Assembly: GCA_028678445.1 (NCBI GenBank)
Contig: JAJRDJ010000024.1
Coordinates: 1-6,619 of the forward strand
DNA length: 6,619 nt
Origin: Methylococcaceae bacterium
GTDB taxonomy: Bacteria; Pseudomonadota; Gammaproteobacteria; Methylococcales; Methylococcaceae
Reading direction: 5' to 3'
The first letter of the stretch is position 1; every line of letters starts with the position of its first letter. The notes below the pieces were generated by a model, which did not search any database, was not told the origin of the DNA, and worked only from the letters and a program-made list of their open reading frames with translations. This document shows positions 1 to 5,291 of this stretch, in pieces. A program made the position numbers and the translations under genes.

Positions 1-120
1 TCCCTGCCGGTAACCGAAGGCGTGGCCGCGCGATGCTTCTCCCTGCCCATTTACCCGGAACTGGAAGCGGAGGATATCCGGCATATCGTAGAGGTCATCC
101 GCTCGGCGCTCGATGGCTGA
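1..120 (+). CDS. gnnB: DegT/DnrJ/EryC1-family sugar aminotransferase, C-terminal fragment (probable GnnB)
   Basis: Only the last 39 residues are present; the gene begins left of the window. They match the C-terminal end of PLP-dependent DegT/DnrJ/EryC1/StrS nucleotide-sugar aminotransferases: LPVTE, then an arginine-containing turn, SLPIYPEL, and a final helix (EDIRHIVEVIRSAL). The stop codon lies inside the start of lpxB (8-bp overlap, ATGGCTGA), so the two are translationally coupled. In Acidithiobacillus ferrooxidans, gnnA (oxidoreductase) and gnnB (DegT aminotransferase) sit between lpxA and lpxB. They convert UDP-GlcNAc to UDP-2-acetamido-3-amino-2,3-dideoxyglucose, giving lipid A with amide-linked chains at position 3. 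The family call is firm; the GnnB assignment is an inference from the lpxB neighbour, since other DegT enzymes share this terminus. PLP-binding residues lie outside the window. Confidence 0.75.
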   Translation, partial: SLPVTEGVAARCFSLPIYPELEAEDIRHIVEVIRSALDG

Positions 121-1297
121 AGATTCGCCCCTGGTCATGCTGTCCGCCGGGGAAGCCTCAGGCGATCAGCATGCCGCCGCCCTGTTCCGGGAGTTGCGAA
201 AACTCATCCTTGGGGTGCGGGGCATCGGTATGGGCGGGCCTGCCATGCGCGCAGCCGGGATCGAACTGTGTTTCGACTCGTCCGGGATAGGCGTGATTGG
301 CCTCGCCGAAATCGCCCGGCACTATGGTGAGATACGCGGGGCGCTCACGCTGATGCAGAAAACGGCAGGTGAGCGCCACCCCGATCTGCTCATCTGCGTG
401 GACTACAAGGAGTTCAATGTCCGGCTCGCCAAGGCCGCCAAGGCCAGAGGCATCAAGGTGCTATTCTACGTGAGCCCACAGGTTTGGGCCTGGCGGCCCG
501 GACGAGTGAAGAGCTACGGCCGCATCATCGACCATATGGCGGTGATCTTTCCCTTTGAGCTGCCGTATTATGACGCCTATCAGGTGCCGGCCACCTACGT
601 CGGTCACCCCTTGGCGGGTAAGGTCAGGCCCTCCCTGAGCAAGTTGGAGGCGCTGGAAAAGTTCGGTTTATCCGGGGCTGGGCATCATGACGGGAATGCA
701 GCGCTAAGTGGCCCTATTATCGGGCTGTTGCCGGGGAGTCGCGCCAACGAAATCAGGCGATTGATGCCGGTGATTCTGCAATCGGCCCGGCAGTTGTCGC
801 GTGAATTCGAATCGTCCCGCTTCCTGTTGTTTCAGGCCGCCTCCGTTCCCGATACGGCGATCACCGGGGCGTTCGATGATCCTGACCTGGATCTCCGCGT
901 TATCAAGGGGCAGGATTATGACGCCCTGCAATGCTGTGATGCCGTCATTACCGTATCGGGCACGGCGACTCTGGAGGTGACACTGCTCGGTATTCCCATG
1001 GTTATTGTGTATCGCCTCGCCCCGCTCAGTTATTGGCTGGGCCGGATGCTGGTCAAGTTGCCCTTCATTGGCTTGCCGAACATTCTCGCCGGAAAATCCG
1101 TGGTGCGGGAGTATATTCAGCATGAGGCGACCCCTGCCAATATCGCCGGGGAAATCGGCAGGATACTCAGGGATGCGCCTTATGCCGAAGCCATGCGGAA
1201 GGCGTTGCTGGCGGTCCGTGACTCACTGGGCGATCGCGACGGGTCAGCGGAGCTCGCCCGGCTCGCCGCTCGGATGTTGGCCCCGGCCGAAGCCTGA
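113..1297 (+). CDS. lpxB: Lipid-A-disaccharide synthase LpxB
   Basis: LpxB is a GT19-family glycosyltransferase at the inner face of the cytoplasmic membrane. It joins UDP-2,3-diacylglucosamine to lipid X to form lipid A disaccharide 1-phosphate. The 394 residues are close to the family's usual size of about 380. Visible signatures are the N-terminal SAGEASGD (11-18), D97 in the stretch matching the conserved catalytic aspartate, YVSPQVWAWRPGRVK (119-133), FPFE (146-149), GHPL (164-167), the LLPGSRANEI donor-site motif (205-214), SGTATLE (282-288) with the following P295, and LPNILAGK (321-328). The ATG lies inside the end of the upstream aminotransferase with no clear ribosome binding site, as expected for coupled translation. 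Two oddities: the usual D-x-P-x-FN motif reads DYKEFN, and a His/Gly-rich loop (about 188-200) precedes the donor domain. If the neighbour is GnnB, the physiological substrate may be the 2,3-diamino form. Confidence 0.97.
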   Translation: MAEDSPLVMLSAGEASGDQHAAALFRELRKLILGVRGIGMGGPAMRAAGIELCFDSSGIGVIGLAEIARHYGEIRGALTLMQKTAGERHPDLLICVDYKEFNVRLAKAAKARGIKVLFYVSPQVWAWRPGRVKSYGRIIDHMAVIFPFELPYYDAYQVPATYVGHPLAGKVRPSLSKLEALEKFGLSGAGHHDGNAALSGPIIGLLPGSRANEIRRLMPVILQSARQLSREFESSRFLLFQAASVPDTAITGAFDDPDLDLRVIKGQDYDALQCCDAVITVSGTATLEVTLLGIPMVIVYRLAPLSYWLGRMLVKLPFIGLPNILAGKSVVREYIQHEATPANIAGEIGRILRDAPYAEAMRKALLAVRDSLGDRDGSAELARLAARMLAPAEA

Positions 1298-1386
1298 TCT
1301 CCCTATGTCCGGCTTTTAGCGTGAAAGAGATAAGTTTCGGGGCGACCACCATGATAGTTAGCTGGGCATCCCATTGAAATTATTCC

Positions 1387-1391
1387 GAGGA
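1387..1391 (+). promoter_or_regulatory. Ribosome binding site fixing the greA-like start
   Basis: GAGGA ends 6 bases before the ATG at 1398. The in-frame TTG at 1374 has no comparable purine-rich site upstream. The protein beginning at 1398 starts MSRAFVKE, which is the usual N-terminus of this subfamily, so 1398 is preferred. Confidence 0.75.
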
Positions 1392-1397
1392 AAATCC

Positions 1398-1892
1398 ATG
1401 AGTCGTGCGTTTGTGAAGGAACTCGATGAGCAGGACGATACCGCGGGTCCCCCCAGACCCCAAAGTCCGCATGTCAACTATGTTACGCCCAGGGGGCTCC
1501 AGTTGCTGCAGGAGCGGGTCAGAGTATTGTCCGAGGCCCGGAATGCCCTGAGCGGTAAGGAAGACCTCTCCAGTCTGCAATCCAGCCGCGACCTGGCGCG
1601 TGATCTGGCCTACTTCAACGAACGTATCAAGCGCGCTGTATTGGTGGAGCCGGACCGGCAACCGCTGGACAAGGTACATTTTGGCGCGGCCGTGGAGGCG
1701 GAGGATGCCGAGGGTGAGCGGTTGAATTTCGTCATCGTCGGCGAGGACGAGGCCGATGCGGCGGCAGGCAGGATCAGCTGGGTGTCTCCGCTCGCAAATG
1801 CCTTGATGAATGCCCGGGTGGGCGAAGTCGTGACCTGGCGGCGGCCAGCGGGCGACAAGGAACTGGAAGTGCTGTCCATCCGTCGGGCGTGA
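1398..1892 (+). CDS. GreA/GreB-family elongation factor-like protein (divergent subfamily)
   Basis: A 164-residue protein starting MSRAFVKE, with the linker SPHVNYVTPRG (23-33) typical of GreA/GreB-like factors. An N-terminal predicted coiled coil (about 33-83) is followed by the FKBP-like Gre C-terminal domain: VHFGAAVEAEDAEGE (93-107), FVIVGEDEAD (111-120), SWVSPLANALM (127-137), VGEVV (141-145). Canonical GreA/GreB enter the RNA polymerase secondary channel and use acidic residues at the coiled-coil tip (GD-x-x-EN in GreA) to stimulate cleavage of backtracked RNA. Here the corresponding region reads GKEDLSSLQSS and lacks the EN pair, so transcript cleavage cannot be assumed. It may bind polymerase as a regulator, as Gfh-type relatives do. 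It follows lpxB after 100 bp and is 3 bp from the metallopeptidase gene. I found no convincing promoter or terminator in the 100-bp gap. Confidence 0.85.
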   Translation: MSRAFVKELDEQDDTAGPPRPQSPHVNYVTPRGLQLLQERVRVLSEARNALSGKEDLSSLQSSRDLARDLAYFNERIKRAVLVEPDRQPLDKVHFGAAVEAEDAEGERLNFVIVGEDEADAAAGRISWVSPLANALMNARVGEVVTWRRPAGDKELEVLSIRRA

Positions 1893-1895
1893 TCG

Positions 1896-2621
1896 ATGCC
1901 CGCTAAAGACGCCTTCCCAGTGTCGATACGCCGCAGCCAGCGGGCCCGGCATGTGCGGCTGGTGGTCAAGCCGGGCGGGGTAGAGCTGGTGGTGCCGCCC
2001 CATGTGAGCGAAGTGCAGGCCCTGATATTTATGCATCGGCAGCGTCAATGGGTCGAGCGCAAGCTGATGGAAATACGGGATCGCCTCAACCAAGATACGC
2101 ATCTTCGCGAGCCGCTGGCGTCTGGCAGCACGGTGCCTTTTCAGGGACGCGAGGTGCCGCTGGTGGTCCGTCAGCTTGCGGGAGCACGCTTGCGGATCGC
2201 ACGGGCGGAGGATGGCCCGTTCGAGATTGCACTACCGGCCTCCAGCTCGATCCCGGTGGACCTGCAGGTGCGAACCGCTCTGTTTAGTTGGGTGGCGAAA
2301 TGGATGCGGATCGAGGCCGACCGCCTGGCACACCTTTACGGTCATGCCTCCGGGTTGCTCCCTCGCAACATTCGCGTCAAGCGCATGAAGACTCGCTGGG
2401 GGAGTTGCGGCCCGCGCAATGACATCAATCTCAACTGGATTCTTGCCTTCGCGCCGCCCTCGGTACTGGAGTATGTGGTGGTGCATGAAATCTGCCATAT
2501 CCGTCATCGAAATCATTCCCGTGAATACTGGGCGCTGGTCACCCATTGTCTGCCTGGCTGGCCGCGCGAGCGTGAATGGCTCAAGCGCCAGGGAGGGGAG
2601 CTCTTGCAGCGGTTTGCATGA
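1896..2621 (+). CDS. YgjP-type zinc metallopeptidase (SprT-like/M48-related, DUF45)
   Basis: A 241-residue protein of the YgjP/DUF45 family. The N-terminal part is beta-rich: R12-S-x-R-A-R17, VRLVVKPGGVELVVPP (20-35), and RQRQWVERKL (48-57). The C-terminal half carries the KTRWGSCGPRNDINLNW signature (165-181), then the zinc site VVHEICH (195-201) with HExxH ligands H197 and H201, catalytic E198, and a likely third ligand H207 in NHSREYW (206-212). No signal peptide is evident, so it is probably cytoplasmic. Family members are predicted proteases or peptidases; the physiological substrate is poorly defined and cannot be read from the sequence. The gene starts 3 bp after the greA-like stop with little sign of its own ribosome binding site, and overlaps the next gene by ATGA. 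The length is normal for the family and the catalytic residues are intact. Confidence 0.9.
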   Translation: MPAKDAFPVSIRRSQRARHVRLVVKPGGVELVVPPHVSEVQALIFMHRQRQWVERKLMEIRDRLNQDTHLREPLASGSTVPFQGREVPLVVRQLAGARLRIARAEDGPFEIALPASSSIPVDLQVRTALFSWVAKWMRIEADRLAHLYGHASGLLPRNIRVKRMKTRWGSCGPRNDINLNWILAFAPPSVLEYVVVHEICHIRHRNHSREYWALVTHCLPGWPREREWLKRQGGELLQRFA

Positions 2622-3121
2622 TGATGAGAAGGACAAACGTCTTGAAATCCCTGCTGAGCTGGATAGCCGTGCTGGTGATGGTTTTCGCCATTCAGCTTTA
2701 CGCCAGCAGTGGGATGATTGACGGAGGCAAGGCGCCCGAGCTGCAGGGTTTGCTGGTCAACGGCAAACCCTTTGCCAGATTGGATACATTGCCGAAACCG
2801 GCCCTGATTTACTTCTGGGCAAGCTGGTGCGGGATATGCAGGGCAATGCAGAGTACCGTGACGGAACTGGCCAGGGATTTCCCCCTCATCACGGTGGCCA
2901 CGCAATCAGGTGACGGTGCAAACGTCCGCGAATACATGGCGGTTCATCAATTCGAGGTACAGACACTCCTGGACCCTGAGGGTGGCCTGGGCAAGACTTA
3001 CGGGATTCGCGGGGTTCCGGCCCTATTTATTGTAGACAGGCTGGACAACATCCGGTTTGCAACCACCGGATACACTTCTGCACTGGGGTTGCGGCTGCGT
3101 CTCTGGCTCGCGGGGCGCTGA
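2618..3121 (+). CDS. Membrane-anchored thioredoxin-fold disulfide oxidoreductase (ScsD/TlpA-like)
   Basis: A 167-residue protein with a short basic N-terminus (RR at 4-5), one hydrophobic anchor (about 9-29), then a periplasmic thioredoxin-like domain. The active site is FWASWCGICRAM (66-77), with C71 and C74 as the CxxC pair. GVPALFIVD (132-140) supplies the cis-proline (P134) expected opposite it. The pattern APELQGLLVNGK...ALIYFWASWCGICR most resembles ScsD (suppressor of copper sensitivity D) and related TlpA/DsbE reductases, which handle periplasmic thiols. ScsB or CcdA-type electron donors are not in this window. The start is ambiguous: three consecutive ATG codons lie at 2618, 2621 and 2624, the first forming an ATGA overlap with the peptidase stop. 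The GGGAGGGGAG stretch is about 18 bases upstream, too far to be a normal ribosome binding site. The fold is certain, the exact subfamily less so. Confidence 0.88.
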   Translation: MMMRRTNVLKSLLSWIAVLVMVFAIQLYASSGMIDGGKAPELQGLLVNGKPFARLDTLPKPALIYFWASWCGICRAMQSTVTELARDFPLITVATQSGDGANVREYMAVHQFEVQTLLDPEGGLGKTYGIRGVPALFIVDRLDNIRFATTGYTSALGLRLRLWLAGR

Positions 3122-3142
3122 AACAGACGCAGTGGGTTGTTG

Positions 3143-4441
3143 TTAATAGCCTTCCTTTTCGATCAGGTAGCGCTGCACGGCGGATTCATAGACTTCGGTC
3201 GATATCTTCACGCCATAAATCACGGTTTGGCAGTGTTCTTCCAGGATGATGCTAAGCAGGCGAAAGGCGTTGCGCGGGGTCAGTTGGCGAACAATGAAGT
3301 TGGCCTTGCTCTCGCCCTGTTCCTCGAAGATATCGGAAAGATGAATGGGCGGGCTGCCGGGTTTGCGGCCCACGTTCATGCGTTTCTCGATGAGGCGGAT
3401 CATGTTGTCCGGAGACCAATTGATGGATGAGATGGTCTTGATCCGGTCGCTGCGGTAATACTTCTTCAGGTCATGCAGTTCGTAAGGCAGGAACAAGATG
3501 ATGCCGAGGTGATCGATCTGGAAAAGCTGATCGTCGAGAATCGGCGTCACCAGCTCGCGCATTTTCTCCGGGTCGCCCTTGATGCTGGTCGGTTCGTCCA
3601 CGCGGTCGACCAAGAGGTAAACGCCCGACAGGCCAAAATAGCGCACCAGTTCCATGAAGCTTTTCAGCAGAGTGAAGCGGTTCTCCGTGTTGCGGGGAAT
3701 GCCATGGAATTCAAACAGGCCAACGCCGATTTCCTGGATGGTTTTTACGGTGCCTTCCAGTGAAACCGGGACGCCACGAATATAGCGGTAAATCTCGCCG
3801 GCCAGGAACTTCGCCTGCTTCTTCAGGAAAAAGGTGCTTTTACGCTCGTAGCTCGCGATCGCCATCAAACGTCGTAGGACCGCAACTTTGCTGGAAAGGT
3901 CGTTGGGCGTGTAATAGAGGGCAGTCAGCAGCATGAATTTTTCGGCGAACTCCCGGTTGTTCTTCAGGAGGTCTTCCCGCGGTGTGTCGGAGATGGTCCT
4001 GTAGAGTTCTTCGATGCCGAGCTTGAGTAAATAATCCAGGTGATCGTCCAGTGTTATTCGCGGATTACGGGCGATTGGAATTTCCTTCTTCCGCTTGAAG
4101 AAGCGCGCCAGCGCCGATTTGTCCGAGGCGTATTCCAGCGGCAAGCTCCGTGGTCGTGCGACTTCGGCAAGCAACTCGTTGAATTCGATATAGGGGATGA
4201 CCAGAACCTGGTCACGGTAGTCGTTGAGGTAGCGCTCGGTGTCGATTCGCATCGACGATTTGCCGGCCCCGCGGATGGCGAAAATAACATAGGGACTGGG
4301 CTTATCAATATGCAGGAGAACCGATCGGAGGGATGTGTTCTCGACCATGGAAGTCTGTAGATAAGGGTCTCGGTCGGCGTCGAAAATTACGAATGGGTTA
4401 TGCTCAAACTGCCAGACCTGCAGCCATTCTTTGATTTCCAT
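3143..4441 (-). CDS. Standalone P-loop ATPase of an uncharacterised family
   Basis: A 432-residue, apparently cytoplasmic protein with no membrane segment. In order: HNPFVIFDADRDPYL (14-28), a leader resembling that of several orphan bacterial P-loop ATPases; a P-loop AIRGAGKSS (55-63) with K61 and S62, where the first Walker A glycine is alanine; a charged helical insertion (about 100-225); a Walker B strand YLLVDRVDE (275-283) with D279, D282 and E283; a strand LGIILFLPYE (312-321); R330 and DR (332-333), possible arginine-finger candidates; INW (340-342); and LTPRNAFRLL (387-396), like the PR-x-x-x-RLL element near the end of KAP/STAND-like ATPases. The last 30 residues look like a small helical cap. 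ATP binding is well supported; the biological role is unknown. There are no fused effector or sensor domains. It is convergent with the thiol oxidoreductase gene (21-bp gap). G+C is lower than in its neighbours, which may indicate transfer. The ribosome binding site is weak. Confidence 0.88.
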   Translation of the reverse strand: MEIKEWLQVWQFEHNPFVIFDADRDPYLQTSMVENTSLRSVLLHIDKPSPYVIFAIRGAGKSSMRIDTERYLNDYRDQVLVIPYIEFNELLAEVARPRSLPLEYASDKSALARFFKRKKEIPIARNPRITLDDHLDYLLKLGIEELYRTISDTPREDLLKNNREFAEKFMLLTALYYTPNDLSSKVAVLRRLMAIASYERKSTFFLKKQAKFLAGEIYRYIRGVPVSLEGTVKTIQEIGVGLFEFHGIPRNTENRFTLLKSFMELVRYFGLSGVYLLVDRVDEPTSIKGDPEKMRELVTPILDDQLFQIDHLGIILFLPYELHDLKKYYRSDRIKTISSINWSPDNMIRLIEKRMNVGRKPGSPPIHLSDIFEEQGESKANFIVRQLTPRNAFRLLSIILEEHCQTVIYGVKISTEVYESAVQRYLIEKEGY

Positions 4442-4571
4442 GAAGCTCTCGATGGGTTTTTATGGGGGGCGGGGACCTGTTGAACGCCTCTGTCATTTCG
4501 GGCGTGTTGCCGAAGCACGACCCCTATCGTCAGTGCATCAACGGTTTTATTGCCAGTATTTTTATCATGCG

Positions 4572-4586
4572 AACTATAGCATAGTT
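4572..4586. promoter_or_regulatory. Perfect 6-3-6 inverted repeat, candidate operator
   Basis: AACTATAGCATAGTT is a perfect dyad: arms AACTAT and ATAGTT with a 3-base centre AGC. Its size and symmetry suit a homodimeric repressor. It overlaps the candidate extended -10 of the ATPase promoter, so a bound protein would block transcription. No regulator gene is in the window, so the binding protein is unknown. Confidence 0.4.
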
Positions 4587-4600
4587 GCCATGGGCCCCAA
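4573..4600 (-). promoter_or_regulatory. Candidate promoter for the P-loop ATPase gene
   Basis: Read on the minus strand, TATAGT (4578-4573) matches the -10 consensus at five of six positions. TG one base upstream gives an extended -10 (TGCTATAGT). A weak -35, TTGGGG (4600-4595), lies 16 bases further up. Transcription would start near 4566, leaving a leader of about 125 nt before the ATG at 4441. This is found by eye only. Confidence 0.3.
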
Positions 4601-4639
4601 GCCTTCGGGAACTTCTGATGTTTAAGGCCGAAGGCTGGG
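4597..4639. repeat. Long hairpin: 9-bp perfect stem extended by 2 bp past one mismatch
   Basis: AGCCTTCGG (4600-4608) is the exact reverse complement of CCGAAGGCT (4628-4636). After one A/G mismatch (4599/4637), CC (4597-4598) pairs with GG (4638-4639). The 19-base loop (4609-4627) contains an ATG at 4618 in frame with the downstream membrane-protein gene. No T-run follows, so it does not look like an intrinsic terminator. It could be an operator or an RNA structure. Confidence 0.45.
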
Positions 4640-4648
4640 TGCATGCAC
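4639..4648. repeat. Perfect 10-bp palindrome
   Basis: GTGCATGCAC is self-complementary. It directly abuts the right arm of the larger hairpin and lies just upstream of the candidate rightward -35. It is short enough to arise by chance, and is recorded because it is the third dyad within 80 bp. Confidence 0.25.
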
Positions 4649-4653
4649 ATGGC

Positions 4654-4682
4654 TTGAACAGAATAGCGTTCGCCGTTAATCT
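4654..4682 (+). promoter_or_regulatory. Weak candidate promoter for the membrane-protein gene
   Basis: TTGAAC (4654-4659, four of six matches to the -35 consensus) is followed after exactly 17 bases by TAATCT (4677-4682, three of six to the -10). Transcription would begin near 4690, about 30 nt before the ATG at 4720. This fits the chosen start but would exclude the upstream in-frame starts. Confidence 0.22.
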
Positions 4683-4719
4683 GCAGCGCCACTTCAACCA
4701 GTCAACTGTGTCTGTTGCC

Positions 4720-5235
4720 ATGTCCGATTCTGACGCGAACGAAGCTCACGAAGATTCCCAGCCCCCACTCCCCCCTTCAACTGACATCCAGCCCAGTTGG
4801 AAGCCGTTATGGTGGTTGAGTGGAGGCTTGATCTTGTTGATCGGCCTGTGGGAGGGCGTTTTACTGGAGCTCGGCCTCAATATTTTCGAATTATTGTTTG
4901 ATCTTTTCGAAAATATCTGGCTGGTGCTAATCGAGGCGCCCGAAGAGTTTCTGGAGGATCAGATCGCCGAGTGGCTGAAAAATCATTTTCCACACGAGGC
5001 GGACCGTTATTCCGAAATCATCACGGCTATTGGCCTCACCCCACTCAAGGTGCTACTGGTATTTTTCCTCGCCCGGTGGACGTGGCGGCATGCGCGGTTA
5101 ACATTCTGGCCGCGGGTCCGGAATTGGTTCAGAATCCGGGTCATCGAGGTGCGGCTGGCATGGACGGAACTCGGATGGCCTTATCGGCTGGTGGCTGGAG
5201 TACTGATTCTTGTGCTCCTGGTCCTGCTGATCTGA
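4720..5235 (+). CDS. Hypothetical integral membrane protein (about three membrane segments)
   Basis: I do not recognise this family. From the ATG at 4720 the protein has 171 residues. It has an acidic, proline-rich N-terminus (MSDSDANEAHEDSQ...PPLPPS), a first hydrophobic segment (about 30-50, WWLSGGLILLIGLWEG), a second hydrophobic and acidic helical stretch (53-80, with FDLFENIW and EAPEEFLED), an amphipathic part with HEAD (92-95), a membrane segment (about 101-120), a strongly basic stretch (RHARLTFWPRVRNWFRIR, 123-140), and a C-terminal membrane segment (154-171) ending at the last residue. The basic stretch should face the cytoplasm. The reading frame stays open upstream to a TTG at 4585 and an ATG at 4618. 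I prefer 4720 because the hydrophilic N-terminus starts cleanly there, but no candidate start has a good ribosome binding site. ppnP follows after 56 bp. It is divergent from the ATPase gene. Confidence 0.7.
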   Translation: MSDSDANEAHEDSQPPLPPSTDIQPSWKPLWWLSGGLILLIGLWEGVLLELGLNIFELLFDLFENIWLVLIEAPEEFLEDQIAEWLKNHFPHEADRYSEIITAIGLTPLKVLLVFFLARWTWRHARLTFWPRVRNWFRIRVIEVRLAWTELGWPYRLVAGVLILVLLVLLI

Positions 5236-5282
5236 CCCACGCCCCGAGTGTTTCTGTTGCTTTCCCAGATTTGACCCTAACC

Positions 5283-5286
5283 GAGG
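5283..5286 (+). promoter_or_regulatory. Ribosome binding site choosing the ppnP start
   Basis: GAGG sits 5 bases before the ATG at 5292 but only 2 bases before the in-frame ATG at 5289. The spacing favours 5292 as the main start. Confidence 0.6.
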
Positions 5287-5291
5287 TAATG

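Larger units (their letters stand above)
4442..4719. other. Divergent intergenic region rich in inverted repeats
   Basis: This 278-bp stretch separates the ATPase gene (leftward) from the membrane-protein gene (rightward). It is lower in G+C (about 48% around 4561-4620) than the flanking operon. It holds three inverted repeats between 4572 and 4648, plus candidate promoters for both directions, all listed separately. The left part (4442-4570) would be a leader of about 125 nt for the ATPase mRNA, and I see no convincing structure in it. Short open frames here on either strand have no recognisable family and no ribosome binding sites. Confidence 0.7.

Noticed and set aside
704..1123. Minus-strand open frame of 139 codons inside lpxB
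   Set aside because: It is antisense to conserved LpxB motifs, with no domain and no ribosome binding site.
1374..1397. TTG at 1374 as the greA-like start
   Set aside because: It has no ribosome binding site, and the ATG at 1398 has GAGGA at 6 bases and gives the usual MSRAFVKE N-terminus.
1298..1397. Possible promoter or terminator between lpxB and the greA-like gene
   Set aside because: GATAGT at 1353-1358 resembles a -10, but no -35 lies at a suitable distance; no stem followed by a T-run is visible.
1380..2102. A 240-codon open frame on the minus strand opposite the greA-like and peptidase genes
   Set aside because: It lies antisense to two genes with clear family signatures, spans their junction, is unusually rich in His, Arg and Pro as expected for a G+C-rich shadow frame, and has no recognisable domain.
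2576..2617. Longer form of the thiol oxidoreductase beginning at 2576
   Set aside because: It would add 14 residues that overlap the peptidase C-terminus and displace the basic/hydrophobic anchor; the ATG cluster at 2618-2626 gives a normal signal-anchor N-terminus.
3137..3763. Two plus-strand open frames opposite the ATPase gene (3137-3430 and 3473-3763)
   Set aside because: They are shadow frames of a gene whose Walker motifs and full-length open frame are convincing on the minus strand.
4387..4721. Overlapping minus-strand open frames across the divergent intergenic region
   Set aside because: They contain no family pattern, run through the inverted repeats, overlap the start of the ATPase gene in another frame, and lack ribosome binding sites.
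4971..5291. An in-frame upstream extension of ppnP reaching back into the membrane-protein gene
   Set aside because: The extension is out of frame with the membrane protein and has no family match, whereas GAGG before 5292 and the usual PpnP length support the short form.
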